Source: DATCHW01 sp036508135 (GTDB lineage Bacteria; Bacteroidota; Ignavibacteria; Tepidaquicellales; Tepidaquicellaceae). From it: a DNA stretch of 64,000 bases. Of this stretch, positions 24,457-34,157 are shown in pieces. The stretch is from contig DATCHW010000010.1 of assembly GCA_036508135.1 (NCBI GenBank), forward strand, positions 31,878-95,877, in the 5' to 3' direction. Both the position numbers and the translations under genes were made by a program. The stretch's first letter is position 1. Each line of letters begins with the position of its first letter. The notes under the pieces were generated by a model that was not told the DNA's origin, did not search any database, and saw nothing but the letters and a program-made list of their open reading frames with translations.

Positions 24457-26484
24457 TTATTTTAATAATATCATTTTCTTAATATCCTTAAAATCACCTG
24501 CTTCAATTTTATAAAAGTATACTCCAGTTGAAAGATATCCTGCATCGAAGGAAATATCATGCATACCTCCATCTAATTTCTCATCAATAACTGATGAAAT
24601 CTCTTTTCCAGTAATATCATAAATTGTTAGTTTTACATTTGATTGTTTAAGAAGATTGAATGATATTTTTGTAAGAGGATTGAACGGATTTGGGAAATTC
24701 TGATATAATTTATATTCATTTACAACACCAGCATTTCCTGATACGGAAACCGATGAACTTACCACTAAAGATGCTGTTCTGACATGAATTGGTGTTCCAT
24801 TCGGGCCATTTGAAGTAACTGTCAAAGTATAAACACCCTCAGTTACACCACCGGTGCAAGCAACTCTGATAGGAACCACTCCCGGGAAATTTGTAAGCTT
24901 GTAACCAGACGGATATGTTATAGTAAAATTCCCTGTTGTAGGTACAGGAGTTACGGCAGAACTTACAATTACTGTATCGGAGTATAATTTCACACTAGGT
25001 GTATTCATATTGATAATTTTCCCTCCCACATTTGGATTTAAACTATCAACTGTTTTACTAAGCTGCATTGCATAATCCGGAAAATATGCTGAGTAGCTTC
25101 CAAAACCACCATTTGTAAAATCTGTATAAGCCAGCATAGCAGATTTTCCGTATGAGGTAATGGCATCATAATCACCCTGATATCTTGGAGTTCCGCCGCC
25201 TCCGGAATTTGGGGCATCAATTTTAAAGACTTTGGGAGTAATTCTTTGATTTGTTTTAAAAGTCTGACCGCCATCATCTGAATATGTCGCATAAACGTCC
25301 GTGCTGTCACTTGTTGGACAATTTCTGGTATCATACCATTTTATGTACAGCCTCCCATTTTTTTTATCACACCAGATAGCAGGAAACCACTGGTGGTTGG
25401 CTGTTGTATTGGGGTCATCGTTCACAATACTGGGACTTGACCAGGTTACACCTCCATCGGTAGAATATCTGCTGAAAATATCCGGTTTATTCAAATCTGC
25501 ATTCGGCTGGTTTATACAATAAGCTAAATATAATCTTCCTCTGTAAGGTCCGTAACTATTATCAGATGCAATCATAGGATATGGTCTGGTTCTCATTCCT
25601 ACTCTGGCTGGAGAGGAGGAATAACCGATTGCAAATCTACCATTGGAAATCGTACCTACATAACCTGCAAATTGTTGAGCAGACATCTGAGTAAAGCTCA
25701 GACCACCATCAGTTGATCTATGAAAAGTATATGTTGCAGCCGTTGCATTTCCTGAATGAGTTACCACATAAACACAACCTCCGGGAATATCCGTTGTCCC
25801 TGAAATATAAGGACCAACAGCAACCATTGTACCGGGCAGTGGTGTTGAAAGTGAGAATGTATTAGTTTGTGTAAAAGTAGCACCATGGTCAGTACTACGA
25901 GCAAAATTTGCTCCGGAAAATGCAGTATTAGTCATCGTAGTATAAATATAATTTGCATTAGGTCCACCAGTCTGGTCACATGCAATCCAGTTTTTATCTC
26001 CACCTGATATTGCGATTACTCCAGTACCCCAAGATTGAGCGTTATTAGTTGATTTAATAACATAACAACCTGAAATTGAACCATACATATTCTCATAGAA
26101 CAAATTACCAAGACTATCATAAGCTGTAACTGGATCACCATGCATAGTAACAGGGAAAGATGGATTGTTTATAAACCAATCCCAGCCATTTATTGTTCGA
26201 TGTGTTCCATTTGTATTATACGCTGAAAAAAAACCGGCTGAATTCTGCATAGAAACAGAAATATGAGGTTCGGCGAAATCTGTTCCGAGAGAAAACACAT
26301 CATATCCATCTACTGATGTAACAGGAGCTGCCATTACACCATTAGGTGAAGGGGTAAAATTCGGAACCATATAGATATGGTCAACATTAGGATTACCATT
26401 ATTCATAAAGTTCTGTGCCTGGAAAACCAGACCGGTTAAAGCAACTGCAAAAATTAATAAAATGAATTTTTCAAAATGTTTCAC
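24457..26484 (-). CDS. secreted sialidase-like (Asp-box) protein with T9SS sorting domain
   Basis: 675 residues. Signal peptide (FILLIFAVALTGLVFQA), then a beta-propeller-like region with several Asp-box/BNR-type motifs (RSTDHGATF, RSTDGGLSF, STDGGVTWSSP, SDDGGQTF). An Ig-like segment follows at about 490-580, and then a C-terminal type A T9SS sorting domain (YQNFPNPFNPLTKISF, ending GDFKDIKKMILLK). It should cross the outer membrane through the type IX system and be attached or released. Catalytic residues of true sialidases were not identified, so carbohydrate hydrolysis is only one possibility. Confidence 0.88.
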   Translation of the reverse strand: MKHFEKFILLIFAVALTGLVFQAQNFMNNGNPNVDHIYMVPNFTPSPNGVMAAPVTSVDGYDVFSLGTDFAEPHISVSMQNSAGFFSAYNTNGTHRTINGWDWFINNPSFPVTMHGDPVTAYDSLGNLFYENMYGSISGCYVIKSTNNAQSWGTGVIAISGGDKNWIACDQTGGPNANYIYTTMTNTAFSGANFARSTDHGATFTQTNTFSLSTPLPGTMVAVGPYISGTTDIPGGCVYVVTHSGNATAATYTFHRSTDGGLSFTQMSAQQFAGYVGTISNGRFAIGYSSSPARVGMRTRPYPMIASDNSYGPYRGRLYLAYCINQPNADLNKPDIFSRYSTDGGVTWSSPSIVNDDPNTTANHQWFPAIWCDKKNGRLYIKWYDTRNCPTSDSTDVYATYSDDGGQTFKTNQRITPKVFKIDAPNSGGGGTPRYQGDYDAITSYGKSAMLAYTDFTNGGFGSYSAYFPDYAMQLSKTVDSLNPNVGGKIINMNTPSVKLYSDTVIVSSAVTPVPTTGNFTITYPSGYKLTNFPGVVPIRVACTGGVTEGVYTLTVTSNGPNGTPIHVRTASLVVSSSVSVSGNAGVVNEYKLYQNFPNPFNPLTKISFNLLKQSNVKLTIYDITGKEISSVIDEKLDGGMHDISFDAGYLSTGVYFYKIEAGDFKDIKKMILLK

Positions 26485-26519
26485 GATATTATTTTTAAAA
26501 AAACTTTTTAACGAAGAAT

Positions 26520-26562
26520 AATATTTAGATGCAAAAATAATCTAATTTTTTATATTTGTAAA
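26520..26562 (-). promoter_or_regulatory. candidate promoter for the T9SS protein gene
   Basis: On the minus strand, TATTTTTGC (about 26532-26541) fits the TAnnTTTG -7 element about 50 bases before the ATG at 26484. TTTAC about 19 bases upstream could be the -33 element. It overlaps the 3' end of cinA. Confidence 0.4.
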
Positions 26563-27800
26563 GTTAAATTATGCCTTAGGATTTCTAATGCCATCATTGA
26601 AGCTCTAATTTTCGTTCTTTCTCTTATATTTCCAAAGAAAAAACGTTTTGCATAATTATTTTTTTCATCTGAATATCCGATCCATACAAGACCAACTGGT
26701 TTACTTTTTGTACCTCCGGTAGGACCGGCAATTCCCGTGGTTGATATTCCAATATCAGAATTGAAAACTTTTCTTATTCCTAAAGCCATTTCTTTTGCAG
26801 TTTCCTCAGATACTGCTCCGAATTTAATTATTGTTCTTTTATCAACTCCAAGATGCTGAATTTTAAATGAATTAGAATATGCACAAATACCACCTAAAAA
26901 ATATTTTGAACTTCCGCTCACATCAGTAATTCTTGAAGAGAGCAATCCTCCGGTACAAGATTCAGCGGTCGATAAAGTTAGACCTCTTTTTATTAAAATC
27001 CTACCTACAATTTCTTCTAAACGGTCATCCTCTTCGCCATAAATATAACCACCTGCCTTTTTCTTAATATTGTTTTCAATTTTTTTAATTTTCTGTGATA
27101 ATTCATATTTTGTTTTACCTTTTACATCAATCCTAAGCCTCACCCCTGATGCAGATGGTAAAAAAGCAAGCTTCTCCCCACCGGTCAATTTACTGATATC
27201 TCCAAGTTTTTCAAAAAGTTCGGATTCAGTAATTCCGATTGTAAGAATTGTTTTACTTCTCAATTTTAATCTCGTCAATTTTAAAAAGTTCTTTCTAATA
27301 TAAGGAATCACTTCTTTATCAATCATTTCTTTCATTTCAAAAGGGACACCCGGTAAGGCAGTAATAATTTTTTTCTCGTTCTTATATAATATTCCCGGAG
27401 CGGTTCCGTAGTTATTCCAAATTACTTTAGCTTTTGAAGGAACCATTGCCTGATGAATGTTTGCTTCGGGCATCTTTGTATTGCGGGATTTGAATATGCG
27501 GCAGACTTGTTCAAGAACTTTCTTATTTAATACAAGTTTATCTTTAAAATATTTCACGAGAACGGGTTTCGTTATATCGTCGTGCGTCGGACCCAATCCT
27601 CCTGTAATGATTGTTACATCAAAATATTTTATACTATCTTTTAACTCATTTATTAAATCCTTTTGATTATCCCCTATTGTAATTACTCTTTCTACAGGAA
27701 TTCCAATTTTATAAAGTTTTTCTGATATATAAGAAGCATTAGAATTAATAATCTGACCGATTAAAATTTCATCTCCGATTGAAATAATTTTTGCTCTCAT
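26550..27800 (-). CDS. cinA: CinA-like protein / nicotinamide-nucleotide amidase
   Basis: 416 residues with the two-domain CinA layout. The N-terminal MoCF/COG1058 domain (ISIGDEILIGQIINSNASYIS, TGGLGPTHDDITK) is an ADP-ribose pyrophosphatase in characterised homologues. The C-terminal PncC domain (TAESCTGGLLSSRITDVSGSS, TGIAGPTGGTKSKPVGLVWIG) deamidates NMN to NaMN. It recycles pyridine nucleotides damaged or released by DNA ligase. It follows pgpA by 7 bases on the same strand. Confidence 0.94.
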   Translation of the reverse strand: MRAKIISIGDEILIGQIINSNASYISEKLYKIGIPVERVITIGDNQKDLINELKDSIKYFDVTIITGGLGPTHDDITKPVLVKYFKDKLVLNKKVLEQVCRIFKSRNTKMPEANIHQAMVPSKAKVIWNNYGTAPGILYKNEKKIITALPGVPFEMKEMIDKEVIPYIRKNFLKLTRLKLRSKTILTIGITESELFEKLGDISKLTGGEKLAFLPSASGVRLRIDVKGKTKYELSQKIKKIENNIKKKAGGYIYGEEDDRLEEIVGRILIKRGLTLSTAESCTGGLLSSRITDVSGSSKYFLGGICAYSNSFKIQHLGVDKRTIIKFGAVSEETAKEMALGIRKVFNSDIGISTTGIAGPTGGTKSKPVGLVWIGYSDEKNNYAKRFFFGNIRERTKIRASMMALEILRHNLTLQI

Positions 27801-27807
27801 AGATATA

Positions 27808-28332
27808 TTAGAACAACTTTTTAATTAAAATGATTACTAGAGATGATAGTACTCCTGCATAAATACCAGATACAACATCATCCATTACAATTCCGAAACC
27901 CGATTTCATTTTATCGAAATAATTTGCAGGGAATAATTTAAAAATATCAAAAATTCTGAATGCCAAGAAACTAATCATCAAAGCAAGCGGAGTAAGAGCG
28001 ATACTTTCTGAAAACCAAATTATTACTATTAGAACCGTAATCCACATACCAATAATCTCATCTATTACAACAACAGAAGGATCGTCTCCATATCTTTTCA
28101 TCATTCTTTCAGAAGTATAAATGGATAAAACAAAGACAGCAATTGTAATCGCTGAAAGAACGGAAATATCCGAGAATCCGGGAATAATAAAAAATACTAA
28201 CCCAAATAGACTTCCAACAGTACCGCTTGCAAAAGGAAAGAAACCAGTAAAAATACCGCTTGATATCAAAACGCTAAAAAAATCAACTTTTTCAAGGGGA
28301 TTAATTATTATTTTCTTCTTTAATATTCTCAA
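27808..28332 (-). CDS. pgpA: phosphatidylglycerophosphatase A
   Basis: 174 residues. Membrane enzyme that dephosphorylates phosphatidylglycerophosphate. The family motifs are present: ATG-equivalent region FFPFASGTVGSLFGL, the acidic signature VVIDEIIGMWITVL, and FRIFDIFKLFPANYFDKMKSGFGIVMDDVVSGIYAG, with several hydrophobic helices. The start is TTG at 28332, 32 bases inside pgsA, which supports translational coupling with the enzyme that makes its substrate. Confidence 0.93.
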   Translation of the reverse strand: MRILKKKIIINPLEKVDFFSVLISSGIFTGFFPFASGTVGSLFGLVFFIIPGFSDISVLSAITIAVFVLSIYTSERMMKRYGDDPSVVVIDEIIGMWITVLIVIIWFSESIALTPLALMISFLAFRIFDIFKLFPANYFDKMKSGFGIVMDDVVSGIYAGVLSSLVIILIKKLF

Positions 28333-28906
28333 TTTTTCGGAATTTATTCTGAAAGAAATATGAAATACCTGTATAAGCGGTCAATAAAGTTACAAAAAGT
28401 ATTAACAAAAAATTTACGGGATTTGTTCGTGTGAGAAAATTCTTTAACAAATTTCCAAATCCATCATCGATATCATATGTCAAAAGTAACAGACATATCA
28501 ATATTAAAAATATATATGACATTTGTATAAAGGTTTTTGTCTTTGCTATAATTGAAGTTTTGAATGAAAAACCTTTGAACTCATCATACGAGCGAAGAAA
28601 TGTAATAAGAATATCACGGCAAATAATTATTATAACCATCCACAAATAAACTATATTCAGAGAATAAAAAAGAATAAAAGAAAAAGAAGTAAGTACTTTA
28701 TCTGCTAAAGGATCGAGAAATGTTCCGAATCGTGAAAATGATCTAAACTTCCTCGCATGCCAGCCGTCATACCAATCAGTTAAAACAGCAATCAGGAATA
28801 CCAGGAGAGAAAGTCTTTTTATGAAAAGATTATCGGATAAGAACATAAAATAGAAAACCGGTGATAATAATATTCTGAGTACGGATAACTGATTCGGAAA
28901 CGTCAT
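28301..28906 (-). CDS. pgsA: CDP-diacylglycerol-glycerol-3-phosphate 3-phosphatidyltransferase
   Basis: 201 residues. CDP-alcohol phosphatidyltransferase signature DG-x2-AR-x8-G-x3-D-x3-D is intact in DGWHARKFRSFSRFGTFLD followed by PLAD. There are about five membrane helices, and the N-terminus TFPNQLSVLRILLSPVFYF is typical. It makes phosphatidylglycerophosphate, the substrate of the overlapping pgpA product. The cytoplasmic tail is Lys/Glu-rich. Confidence 0.94.
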   Translation of the reverse strand: MTFPNQLSVLRILLSPVFYFMFLSDNLFIKRLSLLVFLIAVLTDWYDGWHARKFRSFSRFGTFLDPLADKVLTSFSFILFYSLNIVYLWMVIIIICRDILITFLRSYDEFKGFSFKTSIIAKTKTFIQMSYIFLILICLLLLTYDIDDGFGNLLKNFLTRTNPVNFLLILFVTLLTAYTGISYFFQNKFRKIENIKEENNN

Positions 28907-29076
28907 TTATACAAGAGTTAACTGGATAAAAAAATTTATATATCTTAAAATAATTAAAAGAATTTGAAATAAAAATCTTTTAATAATTTCTTATGTTAAA
29001 GATAAAAATGAATAATTCTTAAATTGATTTAGTAATTCATTTTAAGTAATTTTTCATTTTATAAATTAATACATTA

Positions 29077-30006
29077 ATGAGTTCAATCGCATTCGTTTTT
29101 CCGGGTCAGGGTTCACAATCTGTGGGAATGGGAAAAGATTTATATGATAAATTTGACATAGCTAAAAATATATACAAGCAAGCTGATGAGATTATGGAAA
29201 TGCCCTTAAGCAAGATATCATTCGAAGGTCCTTCCGAATTATTAAAAGAAACACAAATCACTCAACCGGCGCTTTTTGTTAATTCTTATGTACTGTTTTC
29301 TATTTTAAATGAAGAAATTAAAGCTGATGCTGCTGCCGGTCACTCACTCGGAGAATATACAGCAAATTTGTATGCAAAATCATTTGATTTTGAAAAAGGA
29401 TTAAATTTAGTTAAGACCCGTGGGAGATTAATGAAAAATTCCGGAGAGATACAACCCGGTACAATGGCCGCATTAATAGGACTTAGCGAAGAACAGGTCA
29501 AAAAAATTTGTGAAACGGCTTCTCAAAATGATATAGTAGTTCCTGCAAATTTTAATTGTCCGGGACAAATAGTAATTTCCGGAGATATATCGGCAATCGA
29601 TAGAGCTTTAATAATTGCTAAAGCTGAACCTTACAAATGCAAACTAGCAAAGAAACTTGAAGTAAGCGGAGCTTTTCACTCTCCATTGATGCAAACCTCG
29701 GATAGTGAACTAAAGGAAGCATTAACAAATTCTGAATTTAATAATGCTGAAATTCCTATATATACTAATGTGGATGCCGAGCCTGTCCATGACAAAGAAA
29801 GAAATAAAAATGCTCTTTACAGGCAGTTAATATCCCCGGTAAAATGGGAAAAATCGATTTTGAATATGATCAAAGACGGAATTACAAAATTTTATGAAAT
29901 TGGTTCCGGGAAAGTGCTATCGGGGTTAATAAAAAAAATTGACCCGCGTGTAGAAACATATTCCATTTCAAACATTTCGGACTTAGAAAATTTATCAAAT
30001 AATTGA
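29077..30006 (+). CDS. fabD: malonyl-CoA:ACP transacylase
   Basis: 309 residues. Loads malonate onto acyl-carrier protein for fatty acid synthesis. It has the N-terminal FPGQGSQSVGMGKDL, the nucleophile GHSLGEYTA, and the His-containing VSGAFHSPLM, with normal length. It begins a plus-strand run that includes fabG two genes later. The 170-base AT-rich gap upstream is the divergent promoter region with pgsA. Confidence 0.95.
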   Translation: MSSIAFVFPGQGSQSVGMGKDLYDKFDIAKNIYKQADEIMEMPLSKISFEGPSELLKETQITQPALFVNSYVLFSILNEEIKADAAAGHSLGEYTANLYAKSFDFEKGLNLVKTRGRLMKNSGEIQPGTMAALIGLSEEQVKKICETASQNDIVVPANFNCPGQIVISGDISAIDRALIIAKAEPYKCKLAKKLEVSGAFHSPLMQTSDSELKEALTNSEFNNAEIPIYTNVDAEPVHDKERNKNALYRQLISPVKWEKSILNMIKDGITKFYEIGSGKVLSGLIKKIDPRVETYSISNISDLENLSNN

Positions 30007-30013
30007 AAATATA

Positions 30014-30673
30014 ATGCAAAACAAAGAAAATACTTTAGAATACAATGGTTTAAAAATAGACCCGGTAATTTTTACACAAGGATTTGTTCATGGATGCGAC
30101 ATTGATATCTGTAGTGGTCAATGCTGTGACTGGGGAGTTTATATGGATAAGGACTACAAGAATGTGATTATGAAATATGAAAACGATATAAAAGAAGTAA
30201 TGACCATATCCCAAACGCGCGACATTTCGAAATGGTTTGATTTAGAAACCGTAGAAGATAAAGATTTTCCTTCAGGTCACGCAATTGGAACTGAAGTTTA
30301 TACAAATAAAGACGGTAATACACAATGTGTTTTTAAAGATGATAATCATCACTGTTCAATTCAGATTATGTCTGTGAAAAAGAATTTTCACAAATGGAAA
30401 ACTAAACCTACACATTGCATTTTGTATCCTCTTACAATTGTGGAAAATACTCTCACTTATGATGATGATCACTCGAAAGAATTAGACTATTGCGGCATCA
30501 GTCACCCGGAAAATTTTACCCAACCCGTATTTGAAGCAATGCATGAAGAAATAAAATATATTCTCGGTGAAGAAGGATTTAATTTTCTAAATGACTATTA
30601 CATTAAAAACTACAAGAAAAAACATCAGATAGATATTCCGGATTCTGAAAATCAATTAATTAATAAAAGATAA
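30014..30673 (+). CDS. DUF3109-family cysteine-rich protein
   Basis: 219 residues with a conserved Cys pattern: HGCDIDICSGQCCDWGVYM near the start, then CVFKDDNHHCSI, KPTHCILYPL and ELDYCGISHP. The Cys set looks like a metal or Fe-S site of the YkgJ/DUF3109 type. Its biochemical function is not known. It sits between fabD and fabG with gaps of 7 and 3 bases, so it may belong to the same transcript. Confidence 0.85.
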   Translation: MQNKENTLEYNGLKIDPVIFTQGFVHGCDIDICSGQCCDWGVYMDKDYKNVIMKYENDIKEVMTISQTRDISKWFDLETVEDKDFPSGHAIGTEVYTNKDGNTQCVFKDDNHHCSIQIMSVKKNFHKWKTKPTHCILYPLTIVENTLTYDDDHSKELDYCGISHPENFTQPVFEAMHEEIKYILGEEGFNFLNDYYIKNYKKKHQIDIPDSENQLINKR

Positions 30674-30676
30674 AAA

Positions 30677-31426
30677 ATGGATAAATTATTGATAGATAAA
30701 ATAGCGATAATAACCGGTGGAGGAAGAGGTATTGGTAGAGCAATTGCTACTGAATTTTTAAAAGAAGGTGCAGTAGTTATTATTTTTGACAAAGTGTTCC
30801 CTGCTGACTTCGGTGATTATGTTACTAATGCTGAAGCCGCAGGTAAAAAAGTCATTGGTAAAGAATTGGATATTACAAACTTTGATGAAACGAAAAAAAT
30901 TAGCGAGGAAATTCTTAAAGAATTCGGGAGAATTGATATTTTAGTAAATAATGCAGGAATCACAAGAGATAAACTTCTTATGAGAATGTCTGAAGAAGAT
31001 TGGGATTTAGTAATTAAAGTAAATTTAAAAGGTTCTTTTAATACCATAAAAGCAATTGCTCCTATAATGGCTAAGCAAAGGTCAGGTAAAATCGTTAACA
31101 TTTCTTCAGTTGTTGGTGTAATGGGAAATGCCGGACAAGCAAATTATGCTGCTTCAAAAGCCGGATTGATAGGATTCTCCAAATCAGTTGCAAAAGAATT
31201 TGCAGGAAGGAATATTACCGTAAACTGTATCGCTCCGGGATATGTAGAAACTGAGATGACCTCGGTATTAACAGAAGAACAAAGAAATGCATTTTTAAAT
31301 TTAATTCCACTTAAAAGAGCTACCAATCCGGAAGAAGTTGCAGGCATTGTAACATTTTTCGCTTCTTCAAAAGCTGATTATATTACTGGTCAGGTTTTGT
31401 GTGTTGATGGTGGTATGATAATGTAA
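30677..31426 (+). CDS. fabG: 3-oxoacyl-[acyl-carrier-protein] reductase
   Basis: 249-residue classical SDR. It has the TGxxxGIG motif (ITGGGRGIGRAIA), NNAG (VNNAGITRDKLL), catalytic Ser in VNISSVVGVMG, YxxxK in NYAASKAGLIG, and the FabG-typical TRDKLLMRMSEEDWD and IAPGYVETEM. The C-terminus DYITGQVLCVDGGM is characteristic. It reduces 3-oxoacyl-ACP with NADPH. The neighbouring fabD supports the fatty acid assignment over other SDR roles. Confidence 0.92.
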   Translation: MDKLLIDKIAIITGGGRGIGRAIATEFLKEGAVVIIFDKVFPADFGDYVTNAEAAGKKVIGKELDITNFDETKKISEEILKEFGRIDILVNNAGITRDKLLMRMSEEDWDLVIKVNLKGSFNTIKAIAPIMAKQRSGKIVNISSVVGVMGNAGQANYAASKAGLIGFSKSVAKEFAGRNITVNCIAPGYVETEMTSVLTEEQRNAFLNLIPLKRATNPEEVAGIVTFFASSKADYITGQVLCVDGGMIM

Positions 31427-31445
31427 AATATATTCAAAAATAATT

Positions 31446-31808
31446 ATGAAAAAATCATTATTTCTTTTCTTTGTTATCCTGATAGTTTTATCCTCTTGCG
31501 GAAAGCAAAAAGATTTTAATTTCATCGGAAAAATTTACATTTATCAAAATGGGAATGAAAAGCAAACAGTTGGATTTTCCGATGAAAAAATTTACTTTAA
31601 GTGGGACGATTCCTTAGGTATAGATGCATTCGAGACAGGATATTCCTTTAGTACTGAAAACGATTCAATTGTCACGATTACACTTACAAAAAAACCGGAT
31701 TATTTCGAAAACAATAAATGGCAAATTGTGATGAAAGAGCAGGGGTTCTATACTTTGGCTTCCGGGAAGTTCTATAAACTTATTGATGTGATTACAAATA
31801 AAAAATAA
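31446..31808 (+). CDS. small lipoprotein of unknown function
   Basis: 120 residues with a signal peptide and lipobox (VILIVLSSC, Cys18). The rest is a compact predicted beta-rich domain (FIGKIYIYQNG, KIYFKWDDS, SIVTITLTKKP). No family is recognised. It stands between fabG and the mutase gene with 19- and 32-base gaps. Confidence 0.72.
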   Translation: MKKSLFLFFVILIVLSSCGKQKDFNFIGKIYIYQNGNEKQTVGFSDEKIYFKWDDSLGIDAFETGYSFSTENDSIVTITLTKKPDYFENNKWQIVMKEQGFYTLASGKFYKLIDVITNKK

Positions 31809-31840
31809 AAAAACATTAAAATATTAGATGGAATTATTAA

Positions 31841-33412
31841 ATGGAAAAAAAGATTAAATTACGGAAAGAATTATTTAAAACAGATTCAGGGATAATATTT
31901 CCTGAATTCTTAAACGAATCAAACCCCGTCCCTGCACCAGATGTTTATCCCTATACAAGAGGTGTTCATAAATCTATGTTTCGTTCAAAATTCTGGACTA
32001 TGAGGCAGTATGCAGGTTTTGCAACTGCAGAGGAATCAAACAAAAGATATAAATATTTAATCGGAAGCGGAACAACCGGATTATCTGTAGCTTTTGACCT
32101 GCCTACTCAGATTGGTTATGATAGTGATGACCCGATAAGCGAAGGTGAAGTCGGTAAAGTGGGTGTTGCTATAGATTCTTTAAAAGACATGGAAACTCTG
32201 TTTGAAGGAATTAAATTACAGGACGTTACTACTTCAATGACGATTAATGCCACCGCTTCCATACTTCTTATGATGTATGTAGCGATTGCCAGAAAACAAA
32301 ATTCGGAAATGAAAAAAATTTCCGGGACAATTCAAAATGACATTTTAAAAGAATATATTGCGAGAGGTACTTATATTTATCCACCAAAAGAATCGATGCG
32401 ACTTATTACAGATATTTTTGCCTGGTGCAGTGAGCATCTACCTTCCTGGAACACAATCTCCATAAGTGGATACCATATTCGTGAAGCGGGTTCAAATGCA
32501 GTTCAGGAAATTGCATTTACTTTTTCGAATGGAATTGAATATGTTAAATCCGCAATGAAAGCAGGACTTGATGTGGATAAATTTGCTAAAAGACTTTCGT
32601 TCTTTTTTAATGCTCACAATAATTTCCTTGAGGAAATTGCAAAGTACAGAGCAGCAAGAAAAATCTGGGCAAAAATTATGAAAGAAAAATTCGGAGCAAA
32701 AGATGAAAGCAGTATGAAATTACGTTTTCATGCTCAAACTGCCGGTTCTACGCTAAGTGATAAACAAATAGATAATAATATAGTCAGGGTTACAATTCAG
32801 GCATTAGCTGCAGTACTCGGTGGATGCCAATCTTTGCACACTAACAGCAAAGATGAAGCTTTATCATTACCAACCGAACAATCAGTACAAACTGCTTTGA
32901 GAACTCAACAGATTATAGCGTATGAAAGTGGTGTTGCAGATACCGTTGATGCACTTGGTGGTTCTTACATTATCGAGCATTTGACAAATGAAATAGAAGA
33001 AAAGGTTTGGGATTATTTGAACAAGATCGAAGAAATGGGCGGAGGTTTAAAAGCTTTGGAATCCGGTTACCAGATGAATGAAATTGAAAGAAACTCTTAT
33101 GAATATCAACTTGAACTCGAAAAAAATGAACAAATCATCGTAGGAGTAAATAAATTTGCAACTGAAGAAGATTCTCCTCATAACCTTTTAAAAATAAATG
33201 ATAATATAAGGACCATTCAGATTAAAAAATTGAAAAAGCTCCGTGAAGAAAGAGATAATATGAAAGTGAACGAAATAATTGATATTATCAAGAAAAAAGC
33301 TCTTACTAATGATAATTTACTCCCCTATTTGCTTGACGCAGTGGACAATTACGCTACTATCGGAGAAATTTCAAATTCACTGCGTAGTGTTTGGGGAGAA
33401 TATAAGAGATAA
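31841..33412 (+). CDS. methylmalonyl-CoA mutase family, catalytic (large) subunit only
   Basis: 523-residue TIM-barrel half of an adenosylcobalamin-dependent acyl-CoA mutase: YTRGVHKSMFRSKFWTMRQYAGF, GTTGLSVAFDLPTQIGYDSD, ISISGYHIREAGS and LRFHAQTAGSTL. The Tyr in RQYAGF and the Arg in IARGTYIYPP match positions associated with methylmalonyl-CoA specificity. The C-terminal B12-binding domain found in one-piece mutases is absent; the protein ends near DNYATIGEISNSLRSVWG. It must therefore pair with a separate small subunit, which is not in the window. It would use the cofactor supplied by the btuB/cobO operon. Confidence 0.9.
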   Translation: MEKKIKLRKELFKTDSGIIFPEFLNESNPVPAPDVYPYTRGVHKSMFRSKFWTMRQYAGFATAEESNKRYKYLIGSGTTGLSVAFDLPTQIGYDSDDPISEGEVGKVGVAIDSLKDMETLFEGIKLQDVTTSMTINATASILLMMYVAIARKQNSEMKKISGTIQNDILKEYIARGTYIYPPKESMRLITDIFAWCSEHLPSWNTISISGYHIREAGSNAVQEIAFTFSNGIEYVKSAMKAGLDVDKFAKRLSFFFNAHNNFLEEIAKYRAARKIWAKIMKEKFGAKDESSMKLRFHAQTAGSTLSDKQIDNNIVRVTIQALAAVLGGCQSLHTNSKDEALSLPTEQSVQTALRTQQIIAYESGVADTVDALGGSYIIEHLTNEIEEKVWDYLNKIEEMGGGLKALESGYQMNEIERNSYEYQLELEKNEQIIVGVNKFATEEDSPHNLLKINDNIRTIQIKKLKKLREERDNMKVNEIIDIIKKKALTNDNLLPYLLDAVDNYATIGEISNSLRSVWGEYKR

Positions 33413-33440
33413 CAATTTCTTTAAATAAATTACTCAATAT

Positions 33441-34151
33441 ATGCAACAAAAGGTTATCTGGGTTACCGGGGCTTCTACAGGAATAGGTAAAGAGATTGCA
33501 ACTGCATTCTCAAAAGCCGGACATATTGTTGTGATTTCAGCAAGACGCAAGTCAAGATTAGCTGCAATTGCAAGTGAGATAAAATTTGCCGGTAGAGAAG
33601 CTTCTGCTTTTGTTTGTAATGTTGCTTCTGAAAGAAGTGTTCATAGTACGGCAAAAAGAATCAGGGAAAAGTATGGAAAGATTGATGCACTAATAAATAA
33701 CGCAGGAGTTACAATTTTTAAATCAATCCTGGAAACTAAAATTCCTGACTTCGATAATGTTGTCAACACAAATCTCAGAGGAACTTTCCTTTGTATTAAA
33801 GCTGTTCTGCCTTTCATGATTAAAAATAAGAAAGGGCACATAATTAATATTATTTCCGTTTCTGCTAACACAGTTTTTGAAGAAGGAGCAGCATATTCAG
33901 CATCAAAGGCAGGAACTCTTGCATTGACTAATGTTTTAAGAAAAGAAGTAAGAAGGTTCAATATAAAAGTTAGCAGTATTTTACCCGGAGCTGTAGAAAC
34001 TCCTATGTGGGACAGTAAATCAAGACAGAAGTACCACAGTAAAATGATGTCGCCCGCAGATATAGCACAAATTGCATTAAATATTTTTAACCAGCCTAAA
34101 AAAGTCTTGATTGAAGATATCGTCGTTCGGCCAATCAAAGGGGATATATAA
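33441..34151 (+). CDS. short-chain dehydrogenase/reductase
   Basis: 236-residue classical SDR: GASTGIGKEIATAF, NNAGVTIF, catalytic Ser in INIISVSANTVF, AYSASKAG, and LPGAVETPMW. It resembles the YdfG-type and 3-oxoacyl reductases in length, but the substrate cannot be told. It follows the mutase gene by 28 bases. The next gene (TerC) begins 6 bases after the stop. Confidence 0.88.
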   Translation: MQQKVIWVTGASTGIGKEIATAFSKAGHIVVISARRKSRLAAIASEIKFAGREASAFVCNVASERSVHSTAKRIREKYGKIDALINNAGVTIFKSILETKIPDFDNVVNTNLRGTFLCIKAVLPFMIKNKKGHIINIISVSANTVFEEGAAYSASKAGTLALTNVLRKEVRRFNIKVSSILPGAVETPMWDSKSRQKYHSKMMSPADIAQIALNIFNQPKKVLIEDIVVRPIKGDI

Positions 34152-34157
34152 CATATA

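Noticed and set aside
25038..25522. Frames on both strands inside the T9SS protein gene
   Set aside because: They lie fully within a well-supported gene and show no protein-like pattern of their own.
33641..34138. 165-residue minus-strand frame opposite the SDR gene
   Set aside because: Antisense shadow of a clear SDR with intact catalytic motifs.
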